Shown piece after piece: positions 36,529-44,940 of a stretch of DNA of 64,000 nucleotides. Source of the DNA: Herbaspirillum autotrophicum (lineage in GTDB: Bacteria > Pseudomonadota > Gammaproteobacteria > Burkholderiales > Burkholderiaceae_D). The position numbers were made by a program, and so were the translations under genes. Within the stretch, counting starts at the first letter, position 1. Each line of letters begins with the position of its first letter. Location of the stretch: NCBI RefSeq assembly GCF_001189915.1, contig NZ_LFLS01000017.1:58901-122900 (forward strand). The letters run 5' to 3'. The notes beneath the pieces are model-generated. The model made no database searches and was not told the DNA's origin. It was given only the letters and a program-made list of their open reading frames with translations.

Positions 36529-36556
36529 GCTGACAGACAACTGAACAGGGGCTGAC
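36529..36556. promoter_or_regulatory. second phased GCTGAC array
   Basis: GCTGAC at 36529, a degenerate ACTGAA at 36540 and GCTGAC at 36551: again 11-base phasing, 87 bases before the leftward tryptophan-rich gene. The likeness to the array at 25641-25668 suggests the same OmpR-family regulator. Confidence 0.5.
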
Positions 36557-36723
36557 AAAGCCGTCTTCACGCTGTCATGAAATTTCTTTTTGACAATTTC
36601 CCGATCAAAAAAATTGGCCTCCCTCATATGAACGGATGAGGCGCATCGCATTCGCCCGACGCTGGAATTTCCACTCCCGTGCAAAGCGGGAAGCACTGAA
36701 AAACAAAATGGCGGGTGCGGAAA

Positions 36724-37311
36724 ATGAAAACAATCTGGTCTTTGATCGCCACTCTGGCGACAGCAATATCACTCAACGGTTGCGGTGCCAATGGTCAGGG
36801 CCAGGACACTTCGTGGATCAATACCCTGAGTGCGGTACTGGCGGCGAGCGGCAAAGGCAAGCAAACCTATGTGCCGCCGGCGACCAATAGTGACAGCAAC
36901 AATTACGTCACGCCGGTGAACACGACCCAGCGTTATACGCCGCCGGCAACTACCTATCCGCAGGCTGGAAATAACGGTGGCGGCAGCAAGGATCCGTTTG
37001 TCTATTCCGAAAACGTCAATCATTGCCTGGTGACGCAAGCCAATCCAAGTCGCGCCACCAAAAATCGCTGGCGCAATCAGTGCTCGTTCAAGATCGACAT
37101 CACGTTCTGCAATGTCAAGTCCGGCCGCGATGAATGTCAGATGCGCCTGACCGGCGGCCAAGGCCTGGCACCGGGTGGCAGCCAATACCTGCTCAACGAT
37201 GAACGAACCTCGGTGTATATCGCCTGCAAGGATCCCTACTATTTGCCGAGCTCGAAATTGACGTGGAGCGGTTCGAACTTTCAGGGCAAATGTCAGATGG
37301 CGGCAAAATGA
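36724..37311 (+). CDS. lipoprotein of unknown function
   Basis: A 195-residue lipoprotein: signal peptide with lipobox L-N-G-C (Cys near residue 20), then a Thr/Pro/Asn-rich linker and a C-terminal domain with six Cys (NHCLV, NQCSF, TFCNV, DECQM, IACKD, GKCQM) that probably form disulfides. Outer-membrane location expected. No family recognised. The ATG at 36724 was chosen because it opens the signal peptide. Confidence 0.65.
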   Translation: MKTIWSLIATLATAISLNGCGANGQGQDTSWINTLSAVLAASGKGKQTYVPPATNSDSNNYVTPVNTTQRYTPPATTYPQAGNNGGGSKDPFVYSENVNHCLVTQANPSRATKNRWRNQCSFKIDITFCNVKSGRDECQMRLTGGQGLAPGGSQYLLNDERTSVYIACKDPYYLPSSKLTWSGSNFQGKCQMAAK

Positions 37312-37678
37312 TGGCAGCAGCGCTGCACCGGCCACAAAAAAAACACGCATTCCTGACATCTGAATGACAAAGATACAAACTCTGAAAATATATTTTCAGA
37401 ACTTGCATGGTGCGCGGTCCCGTTGCCGGACACGGCATCAAAATACGTAAAAAAATCAGGGTGTTATTGTTCAGGCCGATCACACACTCTGCCTTTGAAA
37501 AATCCTTCCTCACATTCAGATTTACAACAAAAACATCTATCCGTCCGACCGCAAAAAAAAATTCCATCTCCCCATTTGGGAATCATATATATTCCTGAAA
37601 ACGCAGAATCAGAAACAAGATAAATTCGAAAAATAATCAATTATTTGCGGGGAACGGGAGTCTGACTCCTTAATAAAA
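37312..37678. other. 367-bp AT-rich intergenic region
   Basis: Separates two lipoprotein genes. It has a GCAGCGCTGC palindrome just after the first stop and a small GGAGT/ACTCC hairpin near 37657-37669 before the next gene. Open frames in it show no coding character. Promoter likely near 37620-37650. Confidence 0.4.
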
Positions 37679-38086
37679 ATGAAAAGAATCAATGTTGTGC
37701 ATTTCCTGTGCATGCTCGCCGCCGTATCCGTGTTGAATGGCTGTGCAGTTTCCATCAAAACTACCCCGGTCAGTCTGTCGCCACCAAAATCGGAAACCGC
37801 TCCGCGTCAGATACGCATAGAACAGGCTGCGACTGTCACGCTGGATACTGCCTACGAACGCAAGATCCCCGCCGACTCAATCTGGCGCTACACGGGCACC
37901 ATTGCACAAGGCGATGTATTCCGTCCGGTCAAAACCATATTCACGATCGAGGGGCGACAAGTGCATGAAGCCTATCTCGTCCTTTCCGGCACCCGGCTGG
38001 TCGGGTTTTATTTGCCTGGCGAATCCAATTACTCTGCCTTATCCACCCCTGTAATTCTCGCCATAGGAAATGTAAAAAATGAATAG
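37679..38086 (+). CDS. small lipoprotein
   Basis: A 135-residue lipoprotein: signal peptide ending LNGC (Cys near residue 21), followed by a mainly beta domain (TVTLDTAYERKIPADSIW, VFRPVKTIFTIEGRQVHEAYLVL). Its end overlaps the next lipoprotein gene by 8 bases, so the pair is cotranscribed. Function unknown. Confidence 0.65.
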   Translation: MKRINVVHFLCMLAAVSVLNGCAVSIKTTPVSLSPPKSETAPRQIRIEQAATVTLDTAYERKIPADSIWRYTGTIAQGDVFRPVKTIFTIEGRQVHEAYLVLSGTRLVGFYLPGESNYSALSTPVILAIGNVKNE

Positions 38087-38540
38087 AACACTCGCCTCGT
38101 TAGTTGCTGTCGCCGCATTCGCTGTGGTATTGACCGGTTGTGCAAACGGTCCGAAATACACCGAAGTTTCGAGTTCGATTCCAACCCTCCAGACCGATCA
38201 GGGACGCGTTTATTTTTTCCGTTCTTCCTCAATGTTTGGCGCAGCCATACAACCCGATATTCGTTTGAACGATCAGGTCGTCGGCACTTCGCAACCGGGT
38301 GGTTTCTTCTTTGTTGACCGCCCCGCCGGTCAGTACAGTGCAGCCACCTCGACCGAAACCGACAAGACCGTGAGTTTTGTTCTGGACGCAGGCGAAATCA
38401 AGTATGTGCGTACCTCACCATCGCTTGGACTGTTGGCGGGCAGAATCGTACCCAGCCTCGAAACGCCTGAAGCAGCAGTGAAAGAATTGCCTGAACTGAG
38501 CTATACCGGCAAGGCTCTTCCCGCCAAGCAAGCGAAGTAA
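38079..38540 (+). CDS. DUF2846-type lipoprotein
   Basis: A 153-residue lipoprotein with lipobox LTGC (Cys near residue 21). The DUF2846 pattern is visible: GRVYFFRSSSMFGAA, then a ligand-like LNDQVVG, GFFFVDRPAGQYS and EIKYVR. Proteins of this family are exposed or periplasmic beta proteins of unknown role. It forms an overlapping pair with the upstream lipoprotein and ends at a clear terminator. Confidence 0.75.
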   Translation: MNRTLASLVAVAAFAVVLTGCANGPKYTEVSSSIPTLQTDQGRVYFFRSSSMFGAAIQPDIRLNDQVVGTSQPGGFFFVDRPAGQYSAATSTETDKTVSFVLDAGEIKYVRTSPSLGLLAGRIVPSLETPEAAVKELPELSYTGKALPAKQAK

Positions 38541-38574
38541 TGTCAATTGGCGTCGCATCGGCACCTTGAAGCCG

Positions 38575-38608
38575 CGACCAGTCGTCACATTGCAGTAACG
38601 ACTGGTCG
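38575..38608 (+). terminator. intrinsic terminator after the lipoprotein pair
   Basis: An 11-bp perfect stem CGACCAGTCGT/ACGACTGGTCG with a 12-base loop, 34 bases after the DUF2846 stop, followed by a short TTTT. Confidence 0.6.
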
Positions 38609-38830
38609 AGTGGTTTTGCAAAAACTCTACATTTCCTCCTCGCCCATGCGGATGACCAACATCTCAAATATCCGCGCCTGATCCTGCATCTGGTTGTAGA
38701 CTCATATTTTCCATCTCAGCCTGCCGCTGTCAGCACCCTTGTTGCCGCAAGCGAACTTTCCGACCTCAAGCGAATCACTCACTAGCCACACCGGCAGCAA
38801 AGCACGTATCACTTCCACCCAAAGGAAAGC

Positions 38831-39214
38831 ATGATGCCCAGCCCCGCCAGAATCCCGGATGCCAGCCATCCGATTCACATTGAACCCGTCACGTCGCGTA
38901 TCGTGGTCAGCATCGCCGGCCAGGTGATTGCCGCCACACAAAATGCCCTGGCCTTGCGCGAGGCCGCTTATCCGGTGGTTTATTACATTCCGCGCCGGGA
39001 TGTGGACATGGCATTTCTGCAACGAAATACCCACACTTCCTACTGTCCCTACAAGGGCGACTGCAATTATTACAGTGCATCGGTGGCAGGACGTCTGACA
39101 GACAACGTCGGCTGGACATATGAAACGCCGTATGAGAGTGTAGCCCTCATACAGAATCACATCGCCTTCTACCCGGATCGCGTCGATCTGGTCAAGCAGT
39201 CCTCCCGCATCTGA
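38831..39214 (+). CDS. DUF427-domain protein
   Basis: A 127-residue protein with the DUF427 fingerprint: VVYYIPRRDVDM, then THTSYCPYKGDCNYYS and a final FYPDRVD. The family is small, soluble and without known function. It precedes the ergothioneine gene by only 22 bases on the same strand, so they likely share a transcript. Confidence 0.82.
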   Translation: MMPSPARIPDASHPIHIEPVTSRIVVSIAGQVIAATQNALALREAAYPVVYYIPRRDVDMAFLQRNTHTSYCPYKGDCNYYSASVAGRLTDNVGWTYETPYESVALIQNHIAFYPDRVDLVKQSSRI

Positions 39215-39236
39215 ACCTTCCTCCCGGCTATAGATC

Positions 39237-41531
39237 ATGCGCACCGATACCCTCAACGATACTTCCGCCCCCCTCTCCGATAAAGCCCTGCGTCCTGCTG
39301 TACCGATGTTGCACGCGGTACAGGCACGGCAAATAGCCGAACCGCCGCCCGCGGCCCGCGACGGTTTGCTGCAACGCTACCGGCAGCTGCGCAGCCACAG
39401 CGATGCCATCGCCGCCGCGCTGACGGCCGAAGACATGGTGGTGCAATCCATGCCGGATGCCAGCCCGACCAAATGGCATCTGGCGCATACCACCTGGTTT
39501 TTTGAAACCTTTCTGTTGCAGGCGTTTGTGCCGGGGTATCCAGTCTTCCATCCGGATTATGGGTATCTGTTCAACTCTTATTACGACACTATCGGCGCCC
39601 GTCATCCGCGACCACAGCGCGGACTGCTGACACGGCCCTGTATTACCGAAGTGCTGGCGTACCGATGTCATGTGGACCGGCACATGCAGCAATTGCTGGA
39701 TTCACCCGCCGCAGACCAGCACCGGGACCTGATTGAACTCGGCATGGCACACGAAGAACAGCATCAGGAACTGATGCGCATGGACATCCTGCATCTGTTC
39801 AGCAAGTCGCCGCTGAAGCCGGCTTTTGATCCGGCCTGGCCGCAACTCAAGGGGGGCCGCCGCGCGCGTTTCATCGACCGCGCTGCCGGCCTGACCGAGA
39901 TCGGCCACGATCACCGGCGCAACACGTTTGCCTTCGACAATGAAGGACCGCGCCACAAGTGCTGGCTCAATGCCCACCTGATCGCCGACCGCCTGGTAAC
40001 CAATGGCGAGTGGCTGGAATTCATGGCGGACGGTGGCTACCGCCGGCCCGGGTTATGGTTGTCCGATGGCTGGGCCACGGTCTGCAATGAACAGTGGCAA
40101 GCACCGCTGTATTGGGAACAGACGGCACAGGGCTGGCAACATCTGACATTGAGCGGCATGCAGGCACTGGCACCCGATGTGGCGGTAACCCATGTCAGTT
40201 ACTACGAAGCCTGTGCCTATGCCTGTTGGGCCGGTGCCCGCCTGCCGACCGAAGCCGAATGGGAAACCGCAGCTGCCGCCAGCGTGCTGGAGCAAGCCGA
40301 GGCCAGCGCCTGGCAATGGACGCAAAGTGCCTATTCGTCCTATCCCGGTTATCACCCGGCAGCCGACGCCACCGGTGAATACAATGGCAAATTCATGATC
40401 AATCAAATGGTGTTGCGCGGCGGCGCGGCGATCACGCCAGCGGGCCATACGCGCCACACCTATCGCAATTTCTTTTATCCCGACCGGCGCTGGGCCATGG
40501 CCGGCGTGCGACTGGCGCGCGATATCAGTGACGACCAGCAGCCACGCCGCCGCTTACGCGGGACGCTGATCACCGGCAGCAATGGCAAGACCGCAAGCGA
40601 TGGCAATCAGGATTTCAGAAACGATGTGCTGACCGGTCTGGCGCAAAACCCCAAAACCTTGTCGCCCAAGTATTTCTATGACGATATCGGCTCTGCGCTG
40701 TTCGAAGAAATCTGTACGCTGCCGGAATATTATCCAACCCGTACTGAAACCGCACTGCTGCAATCAATCGCGGCCGATATCGCCGCCACCATCCCGGCCC
40801 GCACGGCACTGATCGAATTCGGCAGCGGCGCCAGTGACAAAACCCGTCTGTTGCTGGATGCGGCGCCTCAAATCCACACCTACATTCCAATCGACATCAG
40901 TCAGGACGCACTCGAGAATGCGGCCTTGCGACTGCAACGTCACTATCCGTCCCTGCGGGTTTTGCCGCTGGCCGGCGATTTCACCCAACCGCTGCATTTG
41001 CCCGCCGCCGTGCACGGACAACCTTTGCTGGGATTTTTTCCCGGCTCCACCATCGGCAACTTCAGTCCGCCGCAGGCAGTGGCATTTCTGCGCTCGGCGC
41101 GCCAATTGCTGGGCCCGGATGCGGCCTTGATTCTCGGCGCCGACATCGTCAAGGATGAGGCTACGCTGGTCGCCGCCTACGACGATGCCGCCGGGGTCAC
41201 TGCGCGCTTCAATAAAAATCTGCTGGCACGCATCAATCGTGAACTCGATGGCAACTTCCAGCTCGATGCCTTCGATCATCTGGCGCTGTGGAACGCCGGC
41301 GCGCAACGCATGGAAATGCATCTGGTCAGCCGCATCGAGCAAGACGTGCAGGTGGCCGGACAACGTTTTCATTTCAAGGCCGGAGAACGCCTGCATACCG
41401 AAAATTCGCATAAATTCACCAGCGCTTCCATTACCCTGCTGGCGGCGCAAGCCGGCTGGCAACTCCAGCGACAATGGCTATCGGCAGCGCCGCAATTCGG
41501 CATCTTCGAATTCAAACCGTTGCCGGAGTGA
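39237..41531 (+). CDS. egtBD: fused ergothioneine enzyme: EgtB sulfoxide synthase + EgtD histidine methyltransferase
   Basis: One 764-residue chain with two enzymes. Residues 1 to about 430: DinB-like domain with iron His in LAHTTWFFE and the HEEQHQE motif (His/His of the 3-His iron site), then a formylglycine-enzyme fold (VTNGEWLEFM, ARLPTEAEWE, FYPDRRWAMAGVRLARD). This is EgtB, joining hercynine and a thiol. Residues about 440-764: Methyltransf_33/EgtD, with FYDDIGSALFEEI, LPEYYPTRTE, the SAM loop LIEFGSGASDKTR and FFPGSTIGN. Together they convert histidine to the sulfoxide precursor of ergothioneine. A fused EgtBD is known from Methylobacterium; fungal Egt1 has the opposite order. The frame is continuous, so the fusion is real. 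Confidence 0.92.
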   Translation: MRTDTLNDTSAPLSDKALRPAVPMLHAVQARQIAEPPPAARDGLLQRYRQLRSHSDAIAAALTAEDMVVQSMPDASPTKWHLAHTTWFFETFLLQAFVPGYPVFHPDYGYLFNSYYDTIGARHPRPQRGLLTRPCITEVLAYRCHVDRHMQQLLDSPAADQHRDLIELGMAHEEQHQELMRMDILHLFSKSPLKPAFDPAWPQLKGGRRARFIDRAAGLTEIGHDHRRNTFAFDNEGPRHKCWLNAHLIADRLVTNGEWLEFMADGGYRRPGLWLSDGWATVCNEQWQAPLYWEQTAQGWQHLTLSGMQALAPDVAVTHVSYYEACAYACWAGARLPTEAEWETAAAASVLEQAEASAWQWTQSAYSSYPGYHPAADATGEYNGKFMINQMVLRGGAAITPAGHTRHTYRNFFYPDRRWAMAGVRLARDISDDQQPRRRLRGTLITGSNGKTASDGNQDFRNDVLTGLAQNPKTLSPKYFYDDIGSALFEEICTLPEYYPTRTETALLQSIAADIAATIPARTALIEFGSGASDKTRLLLDAAPQIHTYIPIDISQDALENAALRLQRHYPSLRVLPLAGDFTQPLHLPAAVHGQPLLGFFPGSTIGNFSPPQAVAFLRSARQLLGPDAALILGADIVKDEATLVAAYDDAAGVTARFNKNLLARINRELDGNFQLDAFDHLALWNAGAQRMEMHLVSRIEQDVQVAGQRFHFKAGERLHTENSHKFTSASITLLAAQAGWQLQRQWLSAAPQFGIFEFKPLPE

Positions 41532-41673
41532 TTTCCGGTGTCCGGCAGTACGACGTAATACTGCCGGTATCGGTTGCATCACCCGCTTGTCAAAGAATGC
41601 CTGTGGCATACCGGCGTAGCCTGCCAAGAGGTATGATTGCCCGACTTCATTCATTCTTGCAAACAAGAACAAC

Positions 41674-42843
41674 ATGCCCAAGGTACTCATTCTCGGCGCC
41701 AGAGCCCCGGTCGCGCTGGATCATGCCCGACGTTTCGCGCATCAGGGCTGGACCGTCTGCGTCGGCGACAGCATTTCCTGTCGTCTGTCCGGCTGGTCGC
41801 AGGCGGTCACCACCAGCATCAAACTGGCATCGCCGCGCTTTGATCCGGCGCAGTTCATTACCGATCTGCGTCAGGCCATCGACCGCCACGCCATTGACCT
41901 GGTGATCCCGACCTGCGAAGAAGTATTTTTTCTGTCGCGCTATCGCTCTGCGTTGCCATCCTCTTGCCGGGTCGCCGTCAGCGATTTCGAGATCTTGCGG
42001 CAGTTGCACAGCAAATGGGAATTTCAAAGTCTGGCGCGCACCGCCGGTGGTCAACCGCCGGCCAGTACGCTGGTGAGCAGTCTGGCACAGGCGCGCGAAT
42101 GGGCTGCCGGCAAACCACTGGTATTGAAACCGGAATTTTCCCGCTTCGGCGTGCATGTGCGGATTTACCCGCAAGGCATGCCTTCGCAGGCCGCGGAACT
42201 GCCGCCAATGGGACGCTGGGTGGCGCAGGAATACTGCGCCGGCATCGAGCTGTGTTCATACAGCATCGCGGATCAGGGCCGCTTGCTGGCGCATGCGGTG
42301 TATCGCCCCGCTTACCGCCTGCATACCAGTGCCAGTTACTACTTTGATCAGCAGGTCGGGCAGCAGGCACCATCGGCGATTCAGACATTCGTAGCGACGC
42401 TGGTACAACAGTTGCAATTCACTGGCCAGATTTCTTTCGACTGGATCGCCGCCGACGGTCAGCATCCGCGGGTGCTGGAGTGCAACCCGCGCGCCATCAG
42501 CGGCGTGCATTTGTTTGCCATGCAGGATGCGCTGCCTGCGGCCTTTACCGGCAGCGCTGACCAATGCGTCGTCCCAAGTAACTCGCGGGCGCGCATGATT
42601 GCACCGGTAATGCGCAGCGCCGGCTTGCTGCAGGCGCTGCGGCGCGGCCAGTTTGCCGGCTGGTGCAGCGATGCCGCTCGCGCCGATGATGTCTTGCGCA
42701 TCGGCAGCGATGCCATGCCGATCCTCGGCGCGTTGGTGGACATGACCAGTTTCACCACTACGGCACTGCGCCGTGGTTGTACTTTGCGGGAAGCGGCCAC
42801 CAGCGATATCGAATGGGATGGCGAGGAACTGGCATGGGCCTGA
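41674..42843 (+). CDS. ATP-grasp ligase of unknown substrate
   Basis: A 389-residue ATP-grasp protein. It begins with a nucleotide-binding fold (KVLILGARAPVALDHARRFA), then the ATP-grasp core: LVLKPEFSRFG (near residue 150), WVAQEYCAGIELCSYSI (near 190) and the metal/phosphate region ECNPRAISG (near 270). Such enzymes join a carboxylate to an amine or thiol. It starts a three-gene operon with ATGA overlaps to an acyltransferase and a Rieske oxygenase, 142 bases behind egtBD. This suggests a small-molecule biosynthesis route; the product is unknown. Confidence 0.82.
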   Translation: MPKVLILGARAPVALDHARRFAHQGWTVCVGDSISCRLSGWSQAVTTSIKLASPRFDPAQFITDLRQAIDRHAIDLVIPTCEEVFFLSRYRSALPSSCRVAVSDFEILRQLHSKWEFQSLARTAGGQPPASTLVSSLAQAREWAAGKPLVLKPEFSRFGVHVRIYPQGMPSQAAELPPMGRWVAQEYCAGIELCSYSIADQGRLLAHAVYRPAYRLHTSASYYFDQQVGQQAPSAIQTFVATLVQQLQFTGQISFDWIAADGQHPRVLECNPRAISGVHLFAMQDALPAAFTGSADQCVVPSNSRARMIAPVMRSAGLLQALRRGQFAGWCSDAARADDVLRIGSDAMPILGALVDMTSFTTTALRRGCTLREAATSDIEWDGEELAWA

Positions 42844-43925
42844 GCATTCTTGCGCAACGCGCAGAGCGCTTCCATACCTTGCATGCCAATGCTGATACGC
42901 GACCGTTCATCAGCAATCTGCGTACGCAAGTCGAATTGTTGCGCCATGGCGGCCTGACGTTGCCGGTCACGGTCAATCACGCGGAAGCGGACAACGCCTG
43001 GGTCTGTTCCCCGCGCAGCACTTACTGCGATTACGCAATCGAAGAATTACAGCGCTACCTGCCGGCATTGTTGGCGGCCCCGTTGCGCTTGCTATGCCGG
43101 GCTTACGGTTACGCACTCGGCATGGCGCGCGTCGATCAGGCGGTGGCACTGAATAACTGGATGCTGAGCACCAATCTGTATCCGCCGCTGGAGCACGCCG
43201 CACTCCGTGCCGCGATAGATGAAGCCCGCCAGCGCTGGCCGCAACATGCGCTGTGGTTGCGTTCCCTGAATGCCCATCACAATCAGGATTGGCTGACGGC
43301 ACTGGCAGAACAGGGTTTCAGCCTGATTCCGAGCCGGCAGGTCTATCTGTTTGACAATCTGGCTGACGGCACGCACGCCAACCTGCAACGCGATCTGCAG
43401 TTGTTGCAGAAAACACCGTTGATCAGAATGCTGCCGGCCGATTTCGGCGCCGATGATTTCGAACGCATCGAAGCGCTGTACCGTGCCTTGTATCTGCAAA
43501 AATACTCACTGCTCAATCCGCAATACACCGCGCGCTTTCTGCAGACATGGCACGCCGCCGGCTTGCTGGAGTTTCATGGCTTCAAGGATCAGGACGGTGA
43601 AATCCAGACGGTGGTCGGCATCTTCCGCCAAGGTCGTACGCTGACCGCGCCCATCGTCGGCTACAACACCACACTGCCGCAGGCACTCGGCCTGTATCGG
43701 CTGGCCATGGCATGCGTGTTTGACCTCGCCATCCGCGACCACGCCAGCGTCAACCTGAGCGCCGGCGCTGCCAGCTTCAAACGGCTGCGCGGCGGTCGCC
43801 CGGAAATCGAATACAGTGCGGTGCTGACGCAGCATCTGCCAGCGTATCGACGCACCCCGCTGGCCGTCCTGCAAAAGCTGCTGACCGGCATCGGCGTCCC
43901 CGTCATGAAACGGTTTGAATTATGA
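42834..43925 (+). CDS. GNAT/FemAB-like acyltransferase
   Basis: A 363-residue protein with a C-terminal GNAT-like fold (GEIQTVVGIFRQGRTL, then a LNLSAGAAS-type stretch, VNLSAGAASFKRLRGG, near residue 305) and an N-terminal region of similar size, a layout found in FemAB-type and double-GNAT transferases. Start at ATG 42834 overlaps the ATP-grasp gene by ten bases; its stop overlaps the Rieske gene (ATGA). It probably transfers an acyl or aminoacyl group to the ligase product. No close family recognised. Confidence 0.68.
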   Translation: MGLSILAQRAERFHTLHANADTRPFISNLRTQVELLRHGGLTLPVTVNHAEADNAWVCSPRSTYCDYAIEELQRYLPALLAAPLRLLCRAYGYALGMARVDQAVALNNWMLSTNLYPPLEHAALRAAIDEARQRWPQHALWLRSLNAHHNQDWLTALAEQGFSLIPSRQVYLFDNLADGTHANLQRDLQLLQKTPLIRMLPADFGADDFERIEALYRALYLQKYSLLNPQYTARFLQTWHAAGLLEFHGFKDQDGEIQTVVGIFRQGRTLTAPIVGYNTTLPQALGLYRLAMACVFDLAIRDHASVNLSAGAASFKRLRGGRPEIEYSAVLTQHLPAYRRTPLAVLQKLLTGIGVPVMKRFEL

Positions 43926-44938
43926 GTGAATGGCTGCCATCCATATACGGCAAATGGTTTGTCGCAGCACGTTCGGAGAATGTGCGCCAACGACCGCTGG
44001 CCGTCACGGTATTGCGGCAGGCCCTGGTACTGGGACGCATGGCCGACGGCAGCGTATTTGCGATGGAAGACCGTTGCCCGCACCGGCAAGCGGCACTGTC
44101 GGATGGCTGCATCACCAGCCACGGCATTCAATGCCCATATCACGGTTGGACCTTTGACGGCGATGGCAAATGCAGCAACATTCCGGGACTGGCACCTGCG
44201 GCAACATTACCGGTGGTCCGCGTCAGAACCGTCGCACTGCGTGAAATGAACGGCCTGATCTGGGTCCGGCTGGCGGCCGGCGGTGATGCCGAACCACCGG
44301 AAGTCATGAGTGCCGCAATTCCCGATGCGGCACAATTTTTCTGGCAAACCCGCTGGCAGGCACCGGTGGTCGATGCCATCGAAAACTTTCTTGATCCGCT
44401 GCATACGCACACTGTCCATCCGGGGCTGGTACGCTGCGATGGCGTCAGAAAGCCGATACAGGTCAGCCTGCGGCGTACCCCGGACGGTTTTATCGTCAAC
44501 TATCTGGGGCAAACTGAACAAAGCGGTTTGCTGTACCGATTGTTTGAGTCGCCGCGCATTTCAGAACGAGCGATCTTTGCCGGCGCTGGTTCGGCCCGCA
44601 TCGAATACCGCTATCAAAACGGCAGTGCGATTCACATCACCCTGCACTTCACGCCTGCGAGCCATGAGCAGACCCATGTATTCACCAGCCTGCACATCGA
44701 AAAACGGTGGGCGCCGGCGTGGGCAGTGCGCTTGCTGGTGTTTCCATTTCTGAAGAAAGTAGCGCGCCAGGATCAGCGCATTCTGGAAGCACAAGCGCGC
44801 AACAAGTCGCGCTTCCCGCCGACGCGGGGCGCATCGACCATGCTCGACTTTGTGCGTCCGCATCTGGAAAAGATATGGGACAACGAAGATATCCCTGAGC
44901 ACAAACTGGCGGACAAGGATTTTACGATCTGCTTATGA
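43922..44938 (+). CDS. Rieske non-haem iron oxygenase
   Basis: Oxygenase alpha-type subunit, 338 residues. Rieske 2Fe-2S ligands: CPHR (near residue 51) and CPYHGW (near 70). Mononuclear Fe site: DAIENFLDPLHTHTVHPG with the D-x2-H-x4-H pattern near residue 155-165. It resembles the vanillate/carnitine/phthalate-type monomeric oxygenases. It is the last gene of the ATP-grasp/GNAT operon, so it probably hydroxylates or demethylates the compound made there. No reductase gene is adjacent. Confidence 0.88.
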   Translation: MSEWLPSIYGKWFVAARSENVRQRPLAVTVLRQALVLGRMADGSVFAMEDRCPHRQAALSDGCITSHGIQCPYHGWTFDGDGKCSNIPGLAPAATLPVVRVRTVALREMNGLIWVRLAAGGDAEPPEVMSAAIPDAAQFFWQTRWQAPVVDAIENFLDPLHTHTVHPGLVRCDGVRKPIQVSLRRTPDGFIVNYLGQTEQSGLLYRLFESPRISERAIFAGAGSARIEYRYQNGSAIHITLHFTPASHEQTHVFTSLHIEKRWAPAWAVRLLVFPFLKKVARQDQRILEAQARNKSRFPPTRGASTMLDFVRPHLEKIWDNEDIPEHKLADKDFTICL

Positions 44939-44940
44939 AA

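Noticed and set aside
37407..37598. 63-codon frame in the AT-rich gap between lipoproteins
   Set aside because: No ribosome site and unlikely residue composition; left as non-coding.
43922..44938. Rieske oxygenase as part of the heterocycle cluster
   Set aside because: It is 27 kb away and translation-coupled to other genes; kept only as a possible redox partner.
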